Source: Tritrichomonas musculus
Lineage: Eukaryota; Parabasalia; Tritrichomonadida; Tritrichomonadidae
Direction: 5' to 3'
Length of the DNA: 64,000 nt
Assembly: GCA_039105265.1 (NCBI GenBank)
Contig: JAPFFF010000015.1
Coordinates: 2,852,001-2,916,000 of the forward strand
The notes under the pieces are model-generated. The model was not told where the DNA came from, made no database searches, and saw nothing but the letters and a program-made list of their open reading frames with translations. A program made the translations under genes and the position numbers. Shown one piece after another: positions 19,257 through 30,377 of this stretch. Position 1 is the stretch's first letter. Each line of letters starts with the position of its first letter.

Positions 19257-20588
19257 ATGGTTGATTTACCACTCCATCTTAGAGACCAACTTTCTTTTAT
19301 TCATATATTAGGAATCGCTTCAGCAAACTTAGCCCCAAGTATTTTATGGATGATAACTCCATCTTTTTTTGGTCCGATATCATCTCGACTTCATGTTTCA
19401 CAATTTTGGAAATCTGTCCTTCTTTTTCTCTGTTCATTTTCAGGTTTTATAGTATGTCCAATTGTTGGTATTTATTCTGATAATTCAACCTTTAAATGGG
19501 GACGAAGACGTATTTATATAGTTTCTGCACTTTTTCTGATGATATTTGGCCTCATTTTATTAATAAACTGTGATGAAATAGGGATATATTTCAATCCATT
19601 AAATCCTATCCCAACACAACAATTTATATTTTTCATTTCTTATCTTATTCTTGTTACTGCTGGCAATGTTATGCAAACTCCAGCCAGATCGATATGTACA
19701 GATGTAACACCATTATCGCAACAAAATTTAATGGCGAATATTTGCAGTGTTTTTGGAGGTCTTGGAGGTTTACTTATTGATATTTTAGGAGGTCTTAAAC
19801 TTCACAAATACACAAATTTAAATCAAGAACAGTTTATTTTATTAACTTCAACAATTCTATGTGTTCTCTCAATTTTGATAACAATAATTGTGACACCTGA
19901 AGAACCACTTCTTGTTAAATCTCACAAAATTCATCTTTTCGATTTACTTTATGATGCCTTTGTAAAAATGTCAAAACCGATGATTTCCTCTCTTCCTTCT
20001 TTTGTTCTCGCTACACTTGCGTATTTTCAATACTCTTTTCAATTCAGTCACTTCATTGCGAAGGACATTTTTCACGGTGACAATTCAGATATGACTCGAA
20101 CAGACCTTGTCAAAAAATACAATGATGGAATTTCGTGGGCAATGTTTTGTGGAGCAATGAAATATGCCTCTCAATTTTTCTATGGATTTGTGTGTCACAG
20201 ATTTTCTGAGGTTTTCGGTTTTAAATTGACTTCATTTTTCGGTTATTTTTTGATGTCAATTGGACTCTTTTTGTTCTTCTTTGTGAATAGCCGTTACGTT
20301 TATCTGTTTATCCCGGTTTTACTCGGAATCGGTTATGGCACTTGCATGTCGGTTCCTTACGCAATTGCGGCAATTAACGCCAAAATGAGAAATCAGGAAG
20401 TTGGTGTCTATTTTGGAATTTTGATCCTGTTCTCAGTGATCGGTGAACAATGTTCGAATTTTGGAATTGGTGTCGGTTTGGGTCATATATTTCCAGATAA
20501 TCCAAGGATGATGATTGCTGTTTCAAGTATTTTTGGCGTTCTTGCTGCTTTTTCATCTTTTTGGATTGTTGAAAATAAAATTGAATAG
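19257..20588 (+). CDS. MFS sugar transporter, GPH/sucrose-transporter (SLC45-like) type
   Basis: A 443-residue integral membrane protein with about 12 hydrophobic helices. The loop between helices 2 and 3 has GIYSDNSTFKWGRRRIYI, matching the G-x-x-S-D-x-x-x-x-x-x-G-R-R-R signature of plant SUC and animal SLC45 carriers. VMQTPARSICTDVTP in helix 4 resembles their P-x-R-A-x-x-x-D motif. The family moves disaccharides or related glycosides with protons. The substrate here is inferred only. The start at 19257 follows an A-rich leader and gives a short cytoplasmic N-terminus (MVDLPLHLRDQLSF), as in relatives. A long A run lies about 80 bp after the stop. A second sugar-porter-type gene lies at 61483. 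Confidence 0.85.
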   Translation: MVDLPLHLRDQLSFIHILGIASANLAPSILWMITPSFFGPISSRLHVSQFWKSVLLFLCSFSGFIVCPIVGIYSDNSTFKWGRRRIYIVSALFLMIFGLILLINCDEIGIYFNPLNPIPTQQFIFFISYLILVTAGNVMQTPARSICTDVTPLSQQNLMANICSVFGGLGGLLIDILGGLKLHKYTNLNQEQFILLTSTILCVLSILITIIVTPEEPLLVKSHKIHLFDLLYDAFVKMSKPMISSLPSFVLATLAYFQYSFQFSHFIAKDIFHGDNSDMTRTDLVKKYNDGISWAMFCGAMKYASQFFYGFVCHRFSEVFGFKLTSFFGYFLMSIGLFLFFFVNSRYVYLFIPVLLGIGYGTCMSVPYAIAAINAKMRNQEVGVYFGILILFSVIGEQCSNFGIGVGLGHIFPDNPRMMIAVSSIFGVLAAFSSFWIVENKIE

Positions 20589-21050
20589 ATTGTTAAATAA
20601 AAAAATAATTATTTTGTTCATGAATTCTATGTATTTATTCACACATTCTTTATTTATTCACACTTTAAAAAAAAAAAAAAAAAATCAAGAAGTGAATAAT
20701 AATAGATTCAAATTCTTTATAAAATTAAGGCGAAATGATTTGAGAGATGCTCACAAAATTGTAACTTTTTGAATAGACAAACTTTTTGAAACCAAAAAGG
20801 CGGTTTTAGTTAAATAATTGGCATTTTGGCTTGTTTAAAAGGGGCCATTTTTATTCTTGGCATCATGAATCAGATTGCTTAGGATTCAAAATGATCTTTT
20901 AATTTCCAAACATATTTTGATTTTTATGGTAATTTTGGATTCATGGGCCATTACATGCTTGTTCCAGAACTATGTAAAACCTCATTTCTGGAATTCTAAT
21001 TTTTTAAACAAAGGGGAAAATAGAGACAATTATACTCAAAATGGAAGCTT
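20589..21050. other. intergenic with A run
   Basis: A run at about 20668-20684, then mixed sequence leading to the RCC1-like gene. No coding or RNA feature is supported. Confidence 0.55.
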
Positions 21051-22049
21051 ATGCAAACTATGATAAGTTCTGAATCAAGTATGAATGAATTAAAAATTGT
21101 TGATTCAATAAAAAACGAAATATCCATGCTCGAAACTATTTTGATAAAATTACAATCAAAGATCCACAATCACTTTCTCTGTCACCTATTTCAGCCGTTT
21201 GTGGCCTTCTTTCCGCTTTATTTGTTTTCTGTAAATAAGAGCAACACTAAACAGCTTGTTTTTTGTGACGCTGATTTGAATCTTGGTTCACCAGTTTTTC
21301 TTAAGATTCAGAACCATGATCCAGTGGCACTTTTCGGTGGTTGCAACAATTTCGCTGCTATTAGTCGTGAAGGTGAAGTTATTTTTATCAGAAAAAAATT
21401 AGTTATAGAGTAACCAGAATCGTCGATAACAGCTGTTTCTCTACCAGACGGAGAAAAGGCATCAGGTATCGCATGTTGTGATGATTCAGTCGTTGTTTTG
21501 AGCGCAAGTGGTCGAGTTTTCTCTTCAGCAATTTCAGATGACAATACTTCCCTCGATTTTGCATGTGTTGAAGAATTAAAATATCATAAAATTGTCGGAT
21601 TATCAGGCACATATGATCATTGTTTGGTTGTAAGCGATAATGGCTGCGTTTTTGGGCGTGGTTCAAATGAATACGGCAAACTCGGATTTGGAAAAGATAA
21701 TAAAAAAAGTTCTTCGTTTGTAAAAATTCCATCACTTGATAAATACAAAATTAGAGCAGCCTATGCTGGAGCCGATCATTCACTTTTTGAGGCACAAGAA
21801 GGAAAAATCTTATCATGTGGATGCAATTATTATGGTCAACTACTCCTCAAGGAACACTCAAGTGAGCATGTTTATTCACCAACTGAAACAACGATCAATT
21901 TTGGTGCTTCATTCTGTATTGCAGGAGATTGCATTAGTTTTGTTTTCATTGGAGGAAGCCCGCTCCCAATACACCTAATAATCGAATCTAAAATATCCTT
22001 AAAAAAACGCAAATACTGGAAAAAAAAAGATTTTTTTAAAAAACAGTAA
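21051..22049 (+). pseudogene. RCC1-repeat protein with an internal stop
   Basis: From ATG 21051 a single frame encodes an N-terminal coiled helix (IVDSIKNEISMLETILIKLQ) followed by RCC1-type blades: ALFGGCNNFAAISREGEVIF, HCLVVSDNGCVFGRGSNEYG, KLGFGKDNKKSSSF and HSLFEAQEGKILSCGCNYYG. A TAA at 21411-21413 interrupts the frame, which then continues unchanged to 22049. Between about 21160 and 21235 a neighbouring frame reads more naturally (SLSPISAVCGLLSALFVFC), hinting at a further pair of small indels. RCC1 propellers bind GTPases or membranes. This copy is probably a young pseudogene; a sequencing error at the stop is the alternative. The final residues are lysine-rich and probably not native. 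Confidence 0.65.
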
Positions 22050-22478
22050 ATTCAATAAAGATATTCAAATATTTGGAAAATCTTGTTATTTTGCAGTTTT
22101 TATGATTTAATTAAAATATCATTCAATTAATCCTCATTTTACACATGAATGATTTGTGTTTTGGAGTCTTTTTGTATCAATTTTTTTGACGTTTATTGGT
22201 TTAGTTATCATTTACTTTGCTTATCTTTTGTTTGAATTAAAAATTAGATGTACAAATTGATTATTGATGTTGTTTCTAATTTTGTACCCAAGGAAAAACC
22301 ATAGAAAAAAATGCTGGAGGTAAAATGCCAACTAATTTAAAATTATATATATATATATTTGTTTTATGTTGTATTTCAGTCATATTAAAATTTGATTGAA
22401 TTGTAATGAAGAAAAAAACTACAAAATCAATTAAAAAAGCAAAATACATGTTTAATATAAATGGTAAATATAATATAA
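22050..22478. other. intergenic, short (TA)n microsatellite
   Basis: A short TA repeat near 22347 and A+T-rich sequence between two convergent genes. No gene seen. Confidence 0.55.
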
Positions 22479-23855
22479 TTAATATAATAGTATGAGTTCG
22501 TTGTAATTTTCTTCTTCATATTCTTCATATTCGATGTTTTCTTTGCTGTCTTTGTTTTCACTGGATTCTTCTTCTGAATCTTCGTAATCACTGTCATGCA
22601 TCTTTCTCGTGAATTTAACAAAGTTGCTCCAAGTATTGTGATCGTTCATTAGTTTATCAGTCATTCTCAAAAATGTGAATTCATTTAATCCTTCTGATGC
22701 CCATTTCAATACTTGTTCGTAAGCATCCCAATCATATCGTTCTATTGCGTTTTCTCCTTCAAAGTTTAATCCATGCTTCAAAGCGCTTTGGAAAACTTCA
22801 TAAACAAGTTGTTCCGGTGCTGATGCAGATTCTTTATCTTGTCCTTTCATTTCAAGACATGTGAAGCAAAAATCGATATCATTCTCTTTGAACATCTTTG
22901 CAATCCTTGAATATCCTTCTTGGCCATCAGTGTTATAGTATCCTGCAGTTGCTTCTGCACATCGGCTGCTGTGTAAATACTGCCAGTGAATTCCTGAGAT
23001 CTTTCCTGATAATCGTGTCGATGGGAATATTTTACGTGCAATTCCAAGAACATTTCGTCCGTGCTCAATCAACTTCGTTGAATACCATTTCAAGAAGAAT
23101 TTGCCATATTCGCTCTTATAGCCAGTTGTCCAAAATGTTGGTCCTCCTGGATATTGATTGTAACTGTCGCCAATGTCTGTTGGTGGTGAATCCCACTCTT
23201 CATGACCTGCTTCTTTTGCGTCCTCTGAAAACATTCTTTGGAATTCTTCATCATAGCATTGGAATGAGCCACTTGCTGGGTATTCCCAACGTGAAAGAAG
23301 ATACGAAGGATAACGAAGTTCGCCACACGGTCCAAGGCCAACTTCAATCTTTGAAATTGTCTTGTTTTCAATGTATTTTTCGAAGTGTTTCTTGAAGTTA
23401 TTCATGAAATCGGCATACATTTCAAGCGGTGTTCGATCTCCAAGTTTAACTGAGTCGTACGAGAATGAGATGTATTCGTCATTGATTTGATTAAATTTGT
23501 CAACGAAATATGGCTTCTTTTCATGCTCAAATACGAATTTTGGAATAGGAATGTGAACTGTATCGCCGATATTTCCACTGCATTGATGAAAACTAAGAAC
23601 TGGGACAATCTTTAAGTCATTGTTTCTGAGAACTTTGAAAACTTCATCATATCCTTCCCATCGATATTTCTTTGGAGCCTTTTCAACAAGTCCCCACCAA
23701 ACATCAATCATAACTCCATCAACTTCGCCTTCTTTTAATCGTTCACACCATTCTGTGAACTTTTTGATATAACTTGGTTTGCCTTCTTCATTGATAACAT
23801 CAAGTGGTGCCATTACATATACATCACATCGATTGCTGTTGTTGTTTTCTTTCAT
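22479..23855 (-). CDS. beta-amylase (glycoside hydrolase family 14)
   Basis: A 458-residue enzyme that releases maltose from the non-reducing ends of starch or glycogen (EC 3.2.1.2). Family 14 signatures are plain: VYVMAPLDVI at the N-terminus, GVMIDVWWGLVEKAPKKYRW, VLSFHQCSGNIGD, EVGLGPCGELRYPSY with the acid Glu near residue 179, and FTCLEMKGQDKE with the second catalytic Glu near 335. The first about 430 residues form the barrel; the last 30 are acidic (DSEEES, EEYEEEN) and look like an appended tail. It has no signal peptide, so it probably acts in the cytosol on glycogen, or is released by an unusual route. Family 14 is frequent in plants, some bacteria and a few protists, so lateral gain is plausible. 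TCATTT at 23878-23883 (minus) could be its initiator. Confidence 0.95.
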   Translation of the reverse strand: MKENNNSNRCDVYVMAPLDVINEEGKPSYIKKFTEWCERLKEGEVDGVMIDVWWGLVEKAPKKYRWEGYDEVFKVLRNNDLKIVPVLSFHQCSGNIGDTVHIPIPKFVFEHEKKPYFVDKFNQINDEYISFSYDSVKLGDRTPLEMYADFMNNFKKHFEKYIENKTISKIEVGLGPCGELRYPSYLLSRWEYPASGSFQCYDEEFQRMFSEDAKEAGHEEWDSPPTDIGDSYNQYPGGPTFWTTGYKSEYGKFFLKWYSTKLIEHGRNVLGIARKIFPSTRLSGKISGIHWQYLHSSRCAEATAGYYNTDGQEGYSRIAKMFKENDIDFCFTCLEMKGQDKESASAPEQLVYEVFQSALKHGLNFEGENAIERYDWDAYEQVLKWASEGLNEFTFLRMTDKLMNDHNTWSNFVKFTRKMHDSDYEDSEEESSENKDSKENIEYEEYEEENYNELILLY

Positions 23856-23877
23856 TTGTTACTTCGGTGTTGTGTAA

Positions 23878-23883
23878 AAATGA
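23878..23883 (-). promoter_or_regulatory. Inr-like element upstream of beta-amylase
   Basis: On the minus strand TCATTT lies about 22 bases before the ATG at 23855 and fits the trichomonad initiator TCAYTW. Weak on its own. Confidence 0.3.
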
Positions 23884-25114
23884 TATGATTTGTTGATCTT
23901 CATTTATTTTTTTTATATGTGTGTGCGTTTATTTCCAATATTCTAAGCATTTCAGAACAATTAACCATAACCACTCTCAAATATTTGTATGCTTTTGTAA
24001 AATTGACTTGGTTTTATGATGATATTCATTATTTGAACTAATTATTTGCTTAAGATTGAATAGAGAAAATCAATTGAATTGGTTTTATATTGAGTTCCCT
24101 CAATCTTCTCGATCTTTTGACAATATTTTTCTATTCCCTTTATTAAATGCATTCAATTTTTGACCATTCCTCTTTCAATTTTTCAATCAATAATTTTATA
24201 TAAAATTTATTTCCCATCGATTTTATTATTTAATAAAAAAAATGCATAAAAGTATCATTAATAATACAATTGCCATGAAAATGATTTTTATAAAGGCCAA
24301 ATAATGATTGAAACTGATTTATGAATTGGTCAAAAATATCTTCAATTTTAATAAAAACGTCTCAATTATTAGAATATGTTTCAAAAGTCTTCGATAAATT
24401 ATATTTTTTATCGTCGAATAAAAAATGATTAATTTATTCAGTAATTAATCTTTTAAAATATATTTTAATTTAATATAAAAAATGTTTTATATTTAATATT
24501 TATTAGATGGATATTTCTACACCAAGTTCAATTGAATTATTGAATTAATTATTCAGAAAATTTAAATGAAATGAGAACGATAATCATCTTTTTCTTTACT
24601 TTTGAACATTATTCACACAAAAAAAGAATTATAAACCCCATTTTTAAATTCTTTTTTATTTTGATAAAAAAACTATTAATTAATATTATTATTTTGTTTT
24701 TAGGATAGTACCTTAAAATCTGTATACATTTCATAAAAGCAGATATCATATGGCTCTTTTCATGATATTTTATTTAATACTCTTTTTATGACGAAATATA
24801 TGAATTTTTATCGATTAAAAAAAAAAACATTTTTCAAATTATAAACAAATATGATAAAAATAAAAATTATGCTTTTTCCAAAACGGTCAGTATTCACCTT
24901 TATATACGCGGTTAACGATCAACATTTTATCAAAACATATCGCCAGAATCTTTAAAATAATTTGATATTTTAATACTTGCACGAATCTTGATCTATGTTA
25001 ATATATCAGAATTTTATAACGGAGATTTCGTCATTACCAGAGGTTTGAATTATTATGATTTTCAAAAACGATGTATTTTGCATTGAATATAGGTTTTTAT
25101 TACATTATTGTACG
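23884..25114. other. long A+T-rich intergenic region
   Basis: About 1.2 kb without a convincing frame, tRNA or inverted repeat. It separates the beta-amylase start from the 3' end of a BTB/discoidin relic. It could carry promoter elements, but I see no clear motif. Confidence 0.5.
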
Positions 25115-26330
25115 TTAAAAGTAACTTCCAAAGAGATCAAAATGGAAAAAGTGTAAATGTAAATTATCACTCCAGTTTTTGCCTGTTTGAACGAGTCTCA
25201 CCAATTCTGGTTGGCGGGCTTGGGTGAGCAAATTCATAGATATCAAGAAGTTCATGTTCGTTTTCATTTTTCTCGTTAATTTCAATCAGTGATGTCCATG
25301 GCGATTCTGGCTTACTCGAGTCATCTGTGCAAATCACTTTGTAGCTCCTCAGCTTGCATGGATTACACCTTGTGAGTCTGAAACCGTTAAGAACAGCTGT
25401 TCCTCGTGTCAGCTCAACTTGAAACCACGAATTTTCATAAGGATGAGTGCAAATAACGTATTCTGCATTGAGTGAGTGGAAACTGAAATCGAAAGATGGA
25501 GCAGAAATGATGACTGGGCACTTGCGCTGGTCTTCGTTTTCTCTCTCACCAACAAGTGTCGAAAAGACTCCTCTTGAATACTTCGAGTCTGTTGATAAAA
25601 GTTCAGTTCCTTTGATAAGTAGAAAATTATTTCCTTTGTCCCAGCTAGGTCCTGTCTGTGTGAAGCGAACTTTTCCGCCTCGAATTGGTGCAAAGCTGAC
25701 TGTCATGTCTTCGTATTTACCATTCAGTTCTCTCGCTTCTTTAACTGATTTCACTGTTTCTCCCTCAACTAAAATGTCAAATGACTTAGGAAAATCCATA
25801 CGAGAAGAAAATAATTTGACACCTCATTTTGTGACTGCTGCCTCAAGTTCAAAATCAATGAAAGAATTTCCATCATTGCTTGTACCAAAATCGTCATCTG
25901 TATGTGGAGCAATGAGACAATAAATGTCACTTGATGACCGAGATGAAACAAAGAGTCTGTCTAAGGGAGTTTTCTGTTTGTCTTTCAGTTGTGAAAGAAA
26001 GCCTGGTCCTTCCTTACTCATTCCATTGCAGTCAATTCGGATGCTAAATGAAGAAATTTGTGATTTCAATGATGAAATTTCTTCGTCTTTTAAGTTCTTA
26101 ATCGTTGTCAGTTCGGTGGTTAATGATGATATTTCTTCTTCTTTAGCTCGAGCAAGAGTAGCAGTTGTTTGATTCGATGTTTCAAGTTTAAGTTCAAGAT
26201 TTGAAAATCCGGTTTTAAGTCTTGAAAATTTTTCTTTCGAGCGTTCATTGTTTTCAATCATTTCTTGGTTTTCTTCTTCTAGAAGTTTTATTTCTTCTTT
26301 GTGATCGTTGAGAACTGAAAGAATCGTTTT
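25115..26330 (-). pseudogene. 5'-truncated BTB/discoidin protein copy
   Basis: Minus-strand sequence is a close paralogue of the C-terminal two thirds of the gene at 47155-49074. It begins without an ATG in the coiled coil (ILSVLNDHKEEIKLLEEENQ). Two discoidin-like (F5/8 type C) units follow, with FDILVEGETVKSVKEARELN, SFAPIRGGKVRFTQTGPSWD, WFQVELTRGTAVLNGFRLTR and ELLDIYEFAHPSPPTR. The BTB and BACK parts are missing. A TGA at about 25821-25823 splits the coding sequence, and a frame change near 25196 moves the last residues (RLVQTGKNWSDNLHLHFF) to another frame that ends at 25115. These breaks and the lost 5' end mark it as a pseudogene. Codons are less A+T-rich than the flanks, as in the paralogue. 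Confidence 0.8.
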
Positions 26331-26805
26331 GGTAAAAAAAATTATAAACGAATTATTTTATTTTAAGTTAGAATTAGTCTTAAGCTTGAGAAATTCTTAA
26401 AATAAAGTCTCATGGTATTTTTTGCAAAAGTGGAAAAAAGTTCCAAGATTTTATTTTCAGAAGGACGATCAAGGCCAATTTTGACCTTAACTGCTGCTGG
26501 CAAATCTGTTTGAAAACTGTAAAATGTTATCTAACATGAAATTAATGTTGGGAAATCTCGAAAGTTTCAATGAAGATGCTTTTGAAAATTGTTCCCAAAA
26601 TTATTTTTATAAAAAAAAAAAAAAAACTAGAAAAAGAGTTTGTCAGATTCAAAATTGAGAGGTTGTAAAACCCTCTCAAAACGAAACCCTTAAAAAAAAA
26701 AAAAAAAAAAATAGTTGGGAATATAAAATTTTCATTTATTACTTTTGTAATGTTCTCTTGAATTTAGCTTTATAGTCACTGATTAAAATCAAAATGAATT
26801 GAAAT
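26331..26805. other. intergenic with A runs
   Basis: Two A runs near 26612 and 26693, otherwise mixed sequence. No gene supported. Confidence 0.5.
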
Positions 26806-29800
26806 TTATCGAAATTCGGGAACTTGAATCAATGTTCTAGGGACTATTTGCTCTTGTAATATGTTTATTGAATTTGATTTGAGTAGCTGGTATCTTGTAA
26901 GTTTTTTGAATTTCATCAAGCAATCATTAACATTATAAATAAGCTTATTAATTGAAGGAATTAATTCATTATTTAATTTATTCAAATTATCAATAATTTC
27001 ATCTTCATATTCATCGCAATAGCGTATATTATGTTCAGCATCACTTCTAATCCAAAAATCATCAGTAGAATGTAAAATTGAACTATTATACATCCTTGTA
27101 ATTCCGTTTTCTCTCCTTTTTATAGGAGCATAATTAACATAAAAATTGCAATCACTCAGGCATTTTTTGTAATAAGTAAGATTATCTTCAACTTTTTGAA
27201 TAATTTCTCTACTTGTTCTAAGAATATTAGCGTACTTTTGAATGATGCCAAACTTGTCAATATTAATTCCTTCAACTTCAACATCCATTAGAAACAAAGT
27301 TTCAGCAAGTTCTTTGTTATTTAAACAAGCAGCATAAGTTATTGCTGAATTATTTTTCGAATCACGAGCATTTAAACTTTGTTTAGGAATCTTTTCAATA
27401 ATTGGATTATACCATTTTTTATCCTGTTTTAAAATAGCATGCATTAAAGGTGTTTTACCATCTTTATCAGGAGTAGTCATATCAAAATCACTATTAATTA
27501 AAAGAACATAAAATAATTTATTATTCGTATTGATCGATACAGTTAAAGGAATCTGGCGATTTTGATCAATTGATTTTGATAATAAAATTCTTGTTGCATG
27601 TGATGATTTGTCCCAAATATAAAATGCTGGTTGTTGTTTATTTAAATTTAATGCTGCTTGTATTGGAGAACCAATTGTCACATTCATTGATTTAATTTTT
27701 TTAAATGTTTCAAAATCAAAAAATGATTCTTTTATATAATTTTCAACAAATGCATAAACTTTATTATTCGCATTTGCACCATAATCTATTAGTTTTTCTA
27801 CCCAAAATTGATCATGATTTTGAAGAGCAACACAAATTGGTTCATTTTTTGAATTTGGATCATTTACATTTGCATTCTTATTTAATAATAACAAAGCTTC
27901 TTCTTTTCTTCCTTTTAGAATTAATTGAGAAATTGGAAAATCTCTTGAATTGGTTTGAATGTTTATATTACAATTGTTTTTAAGTAAAAAATCAAATTTG
28001 TTTTTGTCGAATCTTTTTGATTGACAAACTAAATAAAATGATGTATTGCCATAAATATCTTGATCATTTAAATTAGCTTTCTTATTTAGCAATCTTTGAC
28101 AAATTGATAAATTTGGTGAATTAATTATGGAAAACATAAATAATGATTGACCCAAATCGTTCTTTATATCAATTTTCAAGCCTCTTTCAATAAGGTAAAA
28201 TAGACGTTCTTCATCATTTTCAAGAATTGCAAGATGACCCAATGAATTTCCATCTTTTCCTTTACAATTAATGTCACCATTGTATCGATCTTGAATCATT
28301 TCAGCAATTTTATCGTTCCGATTTTTGAAGCATGTAAACAAAAACGATTCATTTTCTGAGTTTTTAATGTTTGGTGATGCTCCTGAATCTAGTAAATAAT
28401 AGAAAATATCTTCTTTATGTTGATCAAATGCATATTGTAAAAGTGTTTGGCCTGTTTTTGATAGAATGTCGGGATTTGCATTATACGTTTTATGTAATAA
28501 AGTTGCAACTTCGAAGTGTTTATTCCATGCTGCAATCCAGAATGAATTTTCACCGTCATCATTTGTCATATTTGGATCACAAAAGTTGTTTGAAAAAAGT
28601 TTGACAAGTTCGATATCACCTTTTTGAGATGAAATCATTAAATTTGTCATCCCATTCATTTTTGTATCAGGAGAAATGCCTATTGAAAGCATTGATTGTA
28701 TTTTTGAAATATCATCATTATTGTTTACTGATTTTCTTAATTCTTCAATTTCTATATTTTTTTTTTTCACAACATTTTTGTGAATGATGCTTTGAATGGT
28801 TTCATTTTCTGTATAAAATTGAAATTTCAATTTGGATAGAATTTTTCTCAAAAACTGATGAAATTCAATATACTGGTCACTTTTTGAATGAAAATAATTG
28901 TTATATAAAACGAATTGTGACCAATATTGACCTTTGTTATTTGGTATTAGTATGTTCACACCATGCTTAAGTAAACTTGTAATGGCATTTGAATTAAATG
29001 GATTGGATTGGATTTCAATCATTAATTGGCCGTGCTTGTTTGGAACATCAAGTGAAAAACCGTTTGAAATGAAACTTTCAATTGTTGCATTATTTTTAGC
29101 AACATGAATAGGAAGATTTCCATCATTATCATATATGTTAAAATTTGATTTTATTTCTTTCATTGAATTGATAACCGAACTTTTTCCACTTTTTGAGGCA
29201 ACATGTAATGGTGTTTGGCCATTTTCATCTTGAAGGTCACGTAATATTGGAATAAGAGAGACATTATAAAGAATACTTTTTATTGATCCTTTTTCTGCTG
29301 CAGCATGAATATTTTTCTCCCAAAATAAAGGTTTCATTGGTTGTTTGGGAAATATCTCATTATCTTCATTTTCATAAATTTGTTGGTTGGCCAGTTTTTG
29401 CAATGAATTCTCATATATAAGTATAGATACATCGTTTGAATGCTGAAATTTTGGCAAAACAATAGATCTTTCTTGGCATTGTCGTAATTCGATCATCTCA
29501 TTTGAATCAAAGTCAAAAATATTTCTTGGTTTGTATGACCCACACTCAAGGTTTGGATCTTTTCTGACAATATCGTTAAATAAAGGTTGAGAACAACATG
29601 GCGAAATATATGATATATTTTTAGATTTTTGGCACGGACAAAGAATATTTGGCAAAATTTGTCCAATTAATGAATCGGCTTCTTCGTCATTGTCAGATAT
29701 TTGATATATTTTTTTCATAATAATTGATACTTCTTTTTGATCAAATACTTGAACATCTTTGATATATTCCTTAATTTTCTCAAACGAAAGTTCTCTATAA

Positions 29801-29955
29801 AAGTTATCTAAGGTAATGATTTTACTGGCATTCATCATAAACAACTTATATCGAGCAGTGTCTTTGTCCATTTCTCCACTTTTATAAAATTGAATCTCCG
29901 ATATCAGATAATCATTGATTTGCTGCTGGTTTGTGTTACTTATGTTTGCACCCAT
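26806..29955 (-). CDS. large ankyrin-repeat protein with N-myristoylation signal
   Basis: An unbroken frame of 1049 codons from ATG 29955. The N-terminus MGANISN fits the myristoylation rule (Gly2, Ser6), so membrane attachment is likely. Residues about 1-200 are helical with a cysteine cluster (CPCQKSKN, then CCSQ) that could bind metal. From about residue 220 to 930 there are many ankyrin repeats: GQTPLHVASKSGKSSVINSM, GDIELVKLFSNNFCDPNMTN, FQVATLLHK-like units and GKTPLMHAILKQDKKW among them. A helical, coiled tail ends the protein. Unlike the DUF3447-type gene at 11861, its ankyrin repeats run in one frame without spacers. It probably acts as a membrane-tethered scaffold. A broken paralogue lies at the right edge (63475-64000). 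Confidence 0.85.
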   Translation of the reverse strand: MGANISNTNQQQINDYLISEIQFYKSGEMDKDTARYKLFMMNASKIITLDNFYRELSFEKIKEYIKDVQVFDQKEVSIIMKKIYQISDNDEEADSLIGQILPNILCPCQKSKNISYISPCCSQPLFNDIVRKDPNLECGSYKPRNIFDFDSNEMIELRQCQERSIVLPKFQHSNDVSILIYENSLQKLANQQIYENEDNEIFPKQPMKPLFWEKNIHAAAEKGSIKSILYNVSLIPILRDLQDENGQTPLHVASKSGKSSVINSMKEIKSNFNIYDNDGNLPIHVAKNNATIESFISNGFSLDVPNKHGQLMIEIQSNPFNSNAITSLLKHGVNILIPNNKGQYWSQFVLYNNYFHSKSDQYIEFHQFLRKILSKLKFQFYTENETIQSIIHKNVVKKKNIEIEELRKSVNNNDDISKIQSMLSIGISPDTKMNGMTNLMISSQKGDIELVKLFSNNFCDPNMTNDDGENSFWIAAWNKHFEVATLLHKTYNANPDILSKTGQTLLQYAFDQHKEDIFYYLLDSGASPNIKNSENESFLFTCFKNRNDKIAEMIQDRYNGDINCKGKDGNSLGHLAILENDEERLFYLIERGLKIDIKNDLGQSLFMFSIINSPNLSICQRLLNKKANLNDQDIYGNTSFYLVCQSKRFDKNKFDFLLKNNCNINIQTNSRDFPISQLILKGRKEEALLLLNKNANVNDPNSKNEPICVALQNHDQFWVEKLIDYGANANNKVYAFVENYIKESFFDFETFKKIKSMNVTIGSPIQAALNLNKQQPAFYIWDKSSHATRILLSKSIDQNRQIPLTVSINTNNKLFYVLLINSDFDMTTPDKDGKTPLMHAILKQDKKWYNPIIEKIPKQSLNARDSKNNSAITYAACLNNKELAETLFLMDVEVEGINIDKFGIIQKYANILRTSREIIQKVEDNLTYYKKCLSDCNFYVNYAPIKRRENGITRMYNSSILHSTDDFWIRSDAEHNIRYCDEYEDEIIDNLNKLNNELIPSINKLIYNVNDCLMKFKKLTRYQLLKSNSINILQEQIVPRTLIQVPEFR

Positions 29956-30377
29956 TTAGTAAAATTAAAAAAAAAAAAAAAAAAAGTTCTCAAATGTCAT
30001 CTTACTTCATTCAATTGTCAAAATGATATTTTGAAATTTCTATAGTTTTTTTTTTTTTTTTTTCAAGAGACAAAAAACAGAAAAAATGCAATAACTATAT
30101 CATATTTATACATTTATTATAAAATATATATACAGATTAAAATCTAAAATAAAAGCCATAAATATAAAGATATTGGTATTTATATATTGAAAAGGTATGT
30201 TTTCGTTTTCTCATAAAAAGTTTGTTTCGATTCGAGAAAACTTTTTGTTCATTATTGTGTACTATTTACTTTTTTTTGAAACTTAATCTTTATATTTTCG
30301 TTATCAAAAGTTATGTATATAAAAAAAAATTAGATAATTAAATATTTGTTTTCTTTATTATCATAATGATCATTCAA
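29956..30377. other. intergenic with A and T runs
   Basis: An A run just upstream of the ankyrin gene start and a T run near 30045, plus a short TA-rich patch. No gene or RNA feature is supported. Confidence 0.5.

Noticed and set aside
23090-23608. Additional frames inside the beta-amylase gene on both strands
   Set aside because: They overlap a complete, motif-rich GH14 gene and have no family features of their own.
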